This document shows, in pieces, positions 58,318 to 64,000 of a stretch of 64,000 nt of DNA. The stretch comes from Acidimicrobiaceae bacterium (GTDB lineage Bacteria; Actinomycetota; Acidimicrobiia; Acidimicrobiales; RAAP-2): contig DAIDKS010000031.1 of the NCBI GenBank assembly GCA_027449885.1, positions 44,895 to 108,894 of the forward strand, written 5' to 3'. The notes below the pieces were generated by a model that saw only the letters and a list, made by a program, of their open reading frames with translations, had not been told where the DNA came from and made no database searches. Both the position numbers and the translations under genes were made by a program. Position 1 is the stretch's first letter; each line of letters begins with the position of its first letter.

Positions 58318-59058
58318 CTAGAGGACGGTCAGGACCTCGGGGCCGTCGTCGGTGACGGCGACGGTGTGCTCGAAGTGGGCCGAGAGGGAGCCGTCGGCCG
58401 TCATCACGCTCCAGCCGTCGTCGAGCACGTAGGTCTCGTAGGAGCCGATGTTGATCATCGGCTCGATGGCGAAGACCATCCCGGGCTTGAGGGTCGGGCC
58501 CGGCGTGCCCGGCCAGTAGTTGGGGACCTGGGGGCTCTCGTGCATCGCGGTCCCGATCGCGTGACCCACGTACTCGCGCACGACCCCGTAGCCCGCGGCC
58601 TCGGCGACGGCCTGGACGGCCCGGCCGACCTCGTGGAGCCGGTTCCCCGGCCGCAGCTGCTCGATCCCGGCCCACAGGGAGCGCTCGGTCACCTCGATGA
58701 GGCGCCGGGCGGCCGCGGAGATCTCCCCCACGCCCGCCGTGTAGGCGGCGTCGCCGTGGTACCCCTCGACGATGGCCCCGCAGTCGACCGAGATGATGTC
58801 ACCCTCGGCGAGCACGTACTCCCCCGGGATCCCGTGGACGATCATGTCGTTCGGGCTGGTGCAGATGACGGCCGGGAAGCCGTGGTACCCGAGGAAGTTG
58901 GAGCGGGCCCCGCGACGCTCGAGGACCTCGGCCGCGACCTCGTTGAGGCGGGCGGTGGTGACCCCGGGCCGGATGGCCGCCCGCGTCGCCTCGTGGATCT
59001 CGGCCACCACGCGCCCGGCCCGGCGCATCTTCGCGATCTCGTCGGCCGAACGCCTCAC
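58318..59058 (-). CDS. map: Map, methionine aminopeptidase type I
   Basis: 246 aa. Removes N-terminal Met. MRRSADEIAKMRRAGRVVAE start; metal ligands in SVDCGAIVEGYHGDAAYT, VGHAIGTAMHESPQVPNY and FAIEPMINIG, plus the final Glu in FEHTVAVT. GTG at 59058 overlaps the adk stop (GTGA). It ends 14 bases from the convergent response-regulator gene, so the usual map-infA link is broken. Confidence 0.97.
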   Translation of the reverse strand: MRRSADEIAKMRRAGRVVAEIHEATRAAIRPGVTTARLNEVAAEVLERRGARSNFLGYHGFPAVICTSPNDMIVHGIPGEYVLAEGDIISVDCGAIVEGYHGDAAYTAGVGEISAAARRLIEVTERSLWAGIEQLRPGNRLHEVGRAVQAVAEAAGYGVVREYVGHAIGTAMHESPQVPNYWPGTPGPTLKPGMVFAIEPMINIGSYETYVLDDGWSVMTADGSLSAHFEHTVAVTDDGPEVLTVL

Positions 59059-59717
59059 GAGCGGGCGAGCCCCCGGGTCGAGAGCGCCGCCGCGATCGAG
59101 GCGGTGACCTCGTCGGGAGCGCGCGAGCCGTCGACGGTGGCGAGCAGGCCCCGGTCCCGGTAGAAGTCGAGCAGGGGCGCGGTGTCGCGCTCGTAGGCGG
59201 CCAGGCGCTCGGCGATGGCCGCCGGCTGGTCGTCGGCCCGTTGGACGACCGGGCCGCCGCAGTGGGAGCACCGCCCGCTCACGCCCTCGGGGTCGCTCGC
59301 GCGGTAGATGGCCCCGCAGCTCGAGCAGACCCGGCGCGCCGAGAGGCGCGCCGTCACCAGCTCGACCGGCACCTCGAGGTCGACGCAGAGCTTCACGCCG
59401 TCGTCCCCGAGCATCTCCTCGAGGGCCTCGGCCTGGTTGAGGGTCCGGGGGTAGCCGTCGAAGAGGGCCCCGCGGACCGCGTCGGGCTGGGTCAGCCGCT
59501 CGGCGACGAGACGGTTGACGAGGTCGTCGGAGACGAGTGCGCCCGACTCCAGGACGGCCTTCACCTCGAGCCCGAGGGGCGTGCCCTCGCGGATCGCGGC
59601 GCGCAGGATGTCGCCCGTCGAGACGTGCGGGATGGAGAGCGTCTGGGCGAGCCGGGTCGCCTGGGTGCCCTTGCCCGCACCCTGCTTGCCCAACAGGACG
59701 AGGATCAGGCGTGCCAT
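59055..59717 (-). CDS. adk: Adk, adenylate kinase (zinc-binding LID)
   Basis: 220 aa. P-loop LLGKQGAGKGTQ, then VSTGDILRAAI and the LFDGYPRTLNQAEAL segment. The LID has four cysteines (CSSCG, CSHCG), the zinc-binding form. Converts AMP plus ATP to ADP. ATG at 59717, one base after the secY stop. Confidence 0.97.
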   Translation of the reverse strand: MARLILVLLGKQGAGKGTQATRLAQTLSIPHVSTGDILRAAIREGTPLGLEVKAVLESGALVSDDLVNRLVAERLTQPDAVRGALFDGYPRTLNQAEALEEMLGDDGVKLCVDLEVPVELVTARLSARRVCSSCGAIYRASDPEGVSGRCSHCGGPVVQRADDQPAAIAERLAAYERDTAPLLDFYRDRGLLATVDGSRAPDEVTASIAAALSTRGLARS

Positions 59718-59718
59718 G

Positions 59719-61008
59719 TCAGCGCTTGAGGAAGCCCTCGTAGTTGCGCATCATCAGCTGGCTGTCGATCTGGCGCATGGTCTCCAGGGCGACGCCCACC
59801 GCGATGAGCAGGGTGGTCCCGTAGTACGGGAAGCGGTTGATCTTCCACAGCGCCATGAGGACCGCGGGCACGACCGCCACGAAGCCCAGGAAGACCGATC
59901 CGACGGTCGTCAGGCGCGAGAGCATCTTCGCGAAGTACTTCTCGGTCGGCAGGCCCGGCCGGATGCCCGGCACGAAGCCGCCCTGCTGGCGCAGGAGCTC
60001 GGCCTGCTGGTGCGGCTCGAAGGCGATGTACACGTAGAAGAACGTGAAGGCCAGGATCAGCAGGAAGTCCGAGAGGATGTAGAAGAAGCTGGTCGGCTGG
60101 AGCGACGAGTTGACGAAGTGCTGGAAGCCCGTCCAGGGGACGACGTTCGACAGCAGGACCGGGATGTAGAGGACCGACGAGGCGAAGATGATCGGGATGA
60201 CGCCCGACTGGTTCACCTTGAGCGGGATGTAGGTCGAGTTGCCGCCCATCTCGCGACGCCCCACCACGCGGCGGGCGAAGGTCACCGGGATGCGCCGCTG
60301 GCCGTTGTCCATGAAGACGATGAACACCAGGAGCGCGAGGGACACCACCAGGATGGTGAAGAACTTGAGCGGGCCGCCCTCGGCGTAGACCGCGCGGCCC
60401 CCCGAGGGCAGGCCGGCCACGACGTTCGCGAAGATGAGCAGGCTCATCCCCTGGCCGATGCCGCGCTGGGTGATGAGCTCGGCCAGCCACATCACGAAGG
60501 CCGTCCCCGCCGTGAGGATGAGGACCATGAAGGCCCCCAGCCAGAAGGTGAACTTCGGGATCAGGTCGATGTTGAAGCCGAGCAGCGCCTGGTCGTGGCC
60601 GTGGAAGGCGTAGACGAGACCGGTCGACTGCAGCAGCGCGAGGCCGATGGTCAGGTACCGGGTCGTCTGGGTGATGCGCTTCTCGCCCACCGCCCCCTGG
60701 TCCCGCCACTCGGTGAGCTTGGGGATCACGGTCGTGAGCAGCTGGATCACGATGGTGCTCGTGATGTAGGGCATGACCCCCAGCCCGAAGACCGCGAGGC
60801 GCGTGAGCGCCCCACCGGAGAACAGGTTGAGGAAGCCCAGCACGCCGCTCGCGCCGGCCTTGGACTGCAGGACCTGCACCTGGGACCAGCTGACCCCGGG
60901 AATGGGCAGGTTGGCCCCCAACTGGTAGAGACCGATGATCGCGACCGTGAACAGGACCTTGTTGCGAAGGTCCGGGACCCGGAAGATGTTCGCCAGCCGA
61001 CGCAGCAC
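59719..61008 (-). CDS. secY: SecY, preprotein translocase channel subunit
   Basis: 429 aa with ten helices. RLANIFRVPDLRNKVLFT start, IPGVSWSQ plug region, TSTIVIQLLTTVIPKL, the cytoplasmic QRRIPVTFARR loop and a C-terminal IDSQLMMRNYEGFLKR tail are characteristic. GTG start at 61008, ten bases after rplO. Confidence 0.97.
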   Translation of the reverse strand: MLRRLANIFRVPDLRNKVLFTVAIIGLYQLGANLPIPGVSWSQVQVLQSKAGASGVLGFLNLFSGGALTRLAVFGLGVMPYITSTIVIQLLTTVIPKLTEWRDQGAVGEKRITQTTRYLTIGLALLQSTGLVYAFHGHDQALLGFNIDLIPKFTFWLGAFMVLILTAGTAFVMWLAELITQRGIGQGMSLLIFANVVAGLPSGGRAVYAEGGPLKFFTILVVSLALLVFIVFMDNGQRRIPVTFARRVVGRREMGGNSTYIPLKVNQSGVIPIIFASSVLYIPVLLSNVVPWTGFQHFVNSSLQPTSFFYILSDFLLILAFTFFYVYIAFEPHQQAELLRQQGGFVPGIRPGLPTEKYFAKMLSRLTTVGSVFLGFVAVVPAVLMALWKINRFPYYGTTLLIAVGVALETMRQIDSQLMMRNYEGFLKR

Positions 61009-61018
61009 GGCGCCCCCC

Positions 61019-61504
61019 CTAGCGGTTCTGGTGCTGGTTGCCCGCGGCCGGCGGACGGACCGCGAAGGGCGGGTCGAGCAGGGTCACCGACCCACCGGCC
61101 GCCTCGATGGCGGCCCGGGCCGAGGCCGAGGCGGCGTGGGCCGCGACGCGCACCGGCGCGCCGATCGTCCCGCGGCCGAGGACCTTCACGAGGTCACCGC
61201 GCCGCGCGAGGCCGTGGGCCACGAGGACGTCGGGGTTGACCTCGTCCAGGCCCAGCCCGGCGAGCGCGTCGAGGTTGACCGGCGTGTACGCCACGCGGAA
61301 GGGGTTGGTGAACCCCTTCAGCTTGGGGACGCGCTGCATCAGGGGCAGCTGACCGCCCTCGAAGCCGGCCGGGATCTGGCGACGGGCCTTCTGGCCCTTG
61401 GTGCCGCGACCCGCGGTCTTGCCACCCTTACCACCGATGCCGCGACCGACGACCTTGCGTCGGTGCGTCGAGCCCGCGGCGGGCGTGAGTTCGTGGAGCT
61501 TCAT
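61019..61504 (-). CDS. rplO: RplO, 50S ribosomal protein L15
   Basis: 161 aa. MKLHELTPAAGSTHRRKVVGRGIGGKGGKTAGRG region with Gly-rich N-terminal tail and GFEGGQLPLMQRVPKLKGF. The ATG overlaps the rpmD stop (ATGA). The C-terminal ~15 residues (VRPPAAGNQHQNR) extend past the usual end. Confidence 0.97.
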   Translation of the reverse strand: MKLHELTPAAGSTHRRKVVGRGIGGKGGKTAGRGTKGQKARRQIPAGFEGGQLPLMQRVPKLKGFTNPFRVAYTPVNLDALAGLGLDEVNPDVLVAHGLARRGDLVKVLGRGTIGAPVRVAAHAASASARAAIEAAGGSVTLLDPPFAVRPPAAGNQHQNR

Positions 61505-61683
61505 TCGGACACCTCTTCCACCGAGATCAGGTGCGGGACCCGCGCGATCATCCCGTGGATCTCGGGACGGTCGGGCAGGACGTTGGACTGGCCGATGCCG
61601 CGCAGCCCGAGCGCGCGCAGCGTGCCGCGGTGCTTGGGCTTGGTGGCGATCGAGGAACGGATCTGCGTGACCTTGAGCTTCAT
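61501..61683 (-). CDS. rpmD: RpmD, 50S ribosomal protein L30
   Basis: 60 aa. MKLKVTQIRSSIATKPKHRGTLRALGLRGIG and IHGMIARVPHLISVEE match L30. Two bases after rpsE; overlaps rplO by four bases. Confidence 0.97.
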   Translation of the reverse strand: MKLKVTQIRSSIATKPKHRGTLRALGLRGIGQSNVLPDRPEIHGMIARVPHLISVEEVSE

Positions 61684-61685
61684 CT

Positions 61686-62234
61686 CTAGCCCTCCACCTT
61701 GAACAGGTCGCCCTCACGCTGACGCTCGCGGTAGGCCCGCAGCGTCCCGGAGGGGATCACCTCGTCGAGGGCGCGGTCGCGCTGGGCCGCGATGACCTCG
61801 GGCCGGCGCAGCTCCTGGAGCCCGGCGATCGTCGCGTGGGCGACGTTGATGCCGTTCGACGACCCGAGCGACTTGGCGATGATGTCCTTCACGCCGGCCA
61901 TCTCGAGGATGGCCCGGGCGGCGCCGCCGGCGATCACGCCGGTTCCGGGCGCCGCCGGCTTCATGAGGACCCGACCGGCGCCCGAGACGCCGATCACCGG
62001 GTAGACGATGGTCGAGCCGGCGAGGGGCACCTCGAAGACGTTCTTGCGCGCCTCCTCGATCCCCTTCTGGACCGCCAGCCCGGCCTCCTTGGCCTTGCCG
62101 TAGCCCAGGCCCACGTGGCCCTTGCCGTCGCCGATCACCATGAGCGCGGTGAAGCTGAAGCGACGACCACCCTTGACGACCTTCGCGACGCGGTTGACCT
62201 TGATGGTCCGCTCTTCAAACTGCTCGAGGTCCAT
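61686..62234 (-). CDS. rpsE: RpsE, 30S ribosomal protein S5
   Basis: 182 aa. [30 protein letters not shown] and [20 protein letters not shown] are typical. ATG at 62234 overlaps the rplR stop (TAATG). The C-terminal ~20 residues form the usual variable tail. Confidence 0.98.
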   Translation of the reverse strand: MDLEQFEERTIKVNRVAKVVKGGRRFSFTALMVIGDGKGHVGLGYGKAKEAGLAVQKGIEEARKNVFEVPLAGSTIVYPVIGVSGAGRVLMKPAAPGTGVIAGGAARAILEMAGVKDIIAKSLGSSNGINVAHATIAGLQELRRPEVIAAQRDRALDEVIPSGTLRAYRERQREGDLFKVEG

Positions 62235-62590
62235 TAGAACTCCAATCCTCCGGCGCGCAGCGCCTCGGCGAACGCGGCCACGCGGCCGTGGTAGTCGAAA
62301 CCGCCGCGGTCGAAGACCACGGTCGTGATGCCCGCCGCGCGGGCCCGCTCGGCGAGCACCGTCGCGACGGCCGTGGCCGCCGCGACGTTCCCGCCGCCGT
62401 TCGAGCGCAGGGCGGCCTCGGTCGAGGACGCGCTGGCGAGCGTGCGGCCCGCCACGTCGTCGATGATCTGGGCCGAGATGTGACGGTTGCTGCGGTTGAC
62501 GGCGACGCGCGGTCGCTCCGGCGTCCCGGCGAGGCGCCGACGGATGCGGGCGTGGCGACGCTCGCGCAGCTCTCGAGTGGTCCGGGCCAT
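62234..62590 (-). CDS. rplR: RplR, 50S ribosomal protein L18
   Basis: 118 aa. [35 protein letters not shown] and [22 protein letters not shown]. The rplF stop overlaps its ATG (TAATG). Confidence 0.98.
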   Translation of the reverse strand: MARTTRELRERRHARIRRRLAGTPERPRVAVNRSNRHISAQIIDDVAGRTLASASSTEAALRSNGGGNVAAATAVATVLAERARAAGITTVVFDRGGFDYHGRVAAFAEALRAGGLEF

Positions 62591-63129
62591 TACTTCGCCG
62601 CCTTTCCAGCCTTGCGCAGCACCTTCTCGCCGAGGTACCGCACGCCCTTGCCCTTGTAGGGCTCGGGCTTACGAATCTTGCGGATGGACGCGGCCACCTG
62701 GCCGACGACCTCCTTGTCGGCACCCTTCACGATCACGCGCGTCGGGCTCGGGACCTCGAAGGTGACCCCGGCCGGCGCCGCGAACTTCACGGGGTGGCTG
62801 AAGCCGAGCGACAGGTCGAGCGCGTCGGGCCCGGCCGCCGCGGCGCGGTAGCCGACGCCGATGATCTCGAGCTCCTTGGTCCAGCCCGACGTCACTCCCG
62901 TCACCATGTTGGCGACGAGGGTGCGGCTCAGCCCGTGCAGGCTGCGCAGACGGGTCTCGTCCGAGGCGCGCGTCACGGTGAGGACGTCGCCGTCGCGCTC
63001 GACGTCGATGCCGGCGGGCAGCGTGCGCGACATGGTGCCGTTCGGCCCCTTCACGGTGACGACGGCGTCAGCGACGCTCACCTCCACCCCCGCGGGCACG
63101 GTGATCGGGGTGCGTCCGATGCGCGACAT
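62590..63129 (-). CDS. rplF: RplF, 50S ribosomal protein L6
   Basis: 179 aa. [18 protein letters not shown] start and the C-terminal signature [30 protein letters not shown] lies upstream of the ATG at 63129. Confidence 0.98.
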   Translation of the reverse strand: MSRIGRTPITVPAGVEVSVADAVVTVKGPNGTMSRTLPAGIDVERDGDVLTVTRASDETRLRSLHGLSRTLVANMVTGVTSGWTKELEIIGVGYRAAAAGPDALDLSLGFSHPVKFAAPAGVTFEVPSPTRVIVKGADKEVVGQVAASIRKIRKPEPYKGKGVRYLGEKVLRKAGKAAK

Positions 63130-63156
63130 CAGCAGACCTCCTGGGAGAACGTGGGC

Positions 63157-63561
63157 TTACCAGACATAACAGAGCACCTCGCCGCCGAGACGGGCCCGCC
63201 GGGCCTCGCGGTCGGTCATCAGCCCGCGGCTCGTCGAGACGACGGCCACGCCGACGCCGCCGAGCACCTTGGGCATCGAGTCGGCCTTGGTGTAGATGCG
63301 CAGTCCCGGCTTCGAGACGCGCTTGATGCCCATGATCGACTTGCGCCGGTCCTGGGTGTACTTGAGGTCGATCCGCAGAGTGGATCCGGGGCGCCCGTCG
63401 GCCGCCTCGACCGTGTAGCCCTTGATGAAGCCCTCCTTCACCAGCAACTGGGCGAGGTTCTCCTTCAGCTTGGAGCTGGGCATGGACACCTGGTCGAACA
63501 TGGCCGCGTTGGCGTTGCGGATGCGCGTCAGCATGTCGGCGATGGGGTCGGTCATTGTCAT
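63157..63561 (-). CDS. rpsH: RpsH, 30S ribosomal protein S8
   Basis: 134 aa. [30 protein letters not shown] and [31 protein letters not shown] at 63561 favoured by GGAGG seven bases upstream over the ATG two codons later. Confidence 0.98.
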   Translation of the reverse strand: MTMTDPIADMLTRIRNANAAMFDQVSMPSSKLKENLAQLLVKEGFIKGYTVEAADGRPGSTLRIDLKYTQDRRKSIMGIKRVSKPGLRIYTKADSMPKVLGGVGVAVVSTSRGLMTDREARRARLGGEVLCYVW

Positions 63562-63573
63562 GTCCGGTCCTCC

Positions 63574-63759
63574 CTACCAGCTCGCCTTGGTGACGCCCGG
63601 CACCTCGCCCGCGTGCACCATGGTGCGCAGACAGATGCGACAGAGCCCGAACTTGCGGTACACCGAACGCGGCCGGCCACAGCGCTCGCAGCGGCTGTAG
63701 GCACGCGTCGAGAACTTGGGTGTCCGACGCTGCTTGATTCGAAGCGACTTCTTCGCCAT
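63574..63759 (-). CDS. rpsZ: RpsN type Z, 30S ribosomal protein S14 (zinc form)
   Basis: 61 aa, short zinc-binding S14. CERCGRP and CRIC supply the four ligands; [15 protein letters not shown] start. Sits between rplE and rpsH as in other spc operons. Confidence 0.97.
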   Translation of the reverse strand: MAKKSLRIKQRRTPKFSTRAYSRCERCGRPRSVYRKFGLCRICLRTMVHAGEVPGVTKASW

Positions 63760-63761
63760 GT

Positions 63762-64000
63762 CTATCGGGTCTCCTGCCTGAAGGGGAAGCCGAACGCGCG
63801 CAGGAAGGCGCGGCCCTGCTCGTCGTTGACGGCCGTCGTGACGATCGTGATGTCGAAGCCCCGCGGGGCGTCGATCTTGTCGTAGTCGATCTCCGGGAAG
63901 ATCAGCTGGTCGTTGATGCCGAAGGTGTAGTTGCCGTGCCCGTCGAAGGACTTCGGCGACAGTCCGCGGAAGTCGCGGATACGGGGGATCGCGAGGCTGA
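63762..64000 (-). CDS. rplE: RplE, 50S ribosomal protein L5 (partial, C-terminal ~78 residues)
   Basis: Cut by the right edge. Reading from the edge: [25 protein letters not shown], then [23 protein letters not shown], matching the conserved C-terminal half of L5. TAG at 63762-63764, two bases before the rpsZ ATG. Not in the ORF track because its start lies outside the window. Confidence 0.96.
   Translation of the reverse strand, partial: SLAIPRIRDFRGLSPKSFDGHGNYTFGINDQLIFPEIDYDKIDAPRGFDITIVTTAVNDEQGRAFLRAFGFPFRQETR

Overview
The window is high-GC bacterial chromosome, most likely from an actinobacterium. A deep-branching class such as Acidimicrobiia is my guess, but no sequence search could be run. 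The evidence is GC-rich third codon positions, many GTG and TTG starts in overlapping start/stop junctions, a GuaB3-type IMP dehydrogenase, the decaprenyl-phosphoribose to arabinose module (UbiA-type transferase, DprE1, DprE2), a monomeric NADP isocitrate dehydrogenase and a CIRCE-controlled groESL. I call 70 protein genes, two of them cut by the window edges. No tRNA, rRNA, CRISPR array or insertion sequence was recognised. No gene-free stretch exceeds 300 bases; the longest are about 212 (32741-32952), 205 (29456-29660) and 195 (55896-56090) bases.

Layout. 1-5015 (minus) is a metabolic operon: stand-alone B12 subunit of methylmalonyl-CoA mutase, sucC, sucD, purN, purH, folD. 5102-8104 (plus) is the DPR/DPA cell-wall arabinose module. 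8106-9386 is a membrane-anchored phosphodiester glycosidase-like protein. 9460-14419 (minus) is guaB3-guaA-pcrA with overlapping ends. 14459-17490 holds a Nudix hydrolase divergent from an MMPL exporter.

17520-32740 is the accessory region. Its GC is visibly lower and it encodes a complete putative sugar or amino-sugar uptake and catabolism locus: secreted family-5 binding protein, Dpp-type permeases and ATPases, cytoplasmic GH20 hexosaminidase and GNAT-like acyltransferase in one operon; DeoR regulator, BtpA/SgcQ-like barrel, FGGY kinase and SDR in a second; and ROK kinase plus SIS isomerase/deaminase divergent from an MFS carrier. The two main promoters share a near-identical block in which a TCACA-CTA-TGTGA palindrome covers the -10 box, so they are probably one regulon of the DeoR protein.

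32953-40587 returns to core composition: TetR regulator, FAD amine-oxidase-like protein, icd, groES-groEL behind two tandem CIRCE elements, and an MFS exporter. 40597-49882 (minus) is a dense housekeeping run: rplM-rpsI-glmM-glmS-acpS-alr-family 4 UDG-tsaE-tsaB-rimI-tsaD-pdxH. 49963-64000 is the spc/alpha ribosomal cluster (rplE, rpsZ, rpsH, rplF, rplR, rpsE, rpmD, rplO, secY, adk, map, then infA, rpmJ, rpsM, rpsK, rpsD, rpoA, rplQ, truA) followed by an M13 peptidase. It is interrupted between map and infA by three opposite-strand genes: a flavin/PNPOx-type protein and a DevS/DevR-like two-component pair. infA appears to start with CTG.
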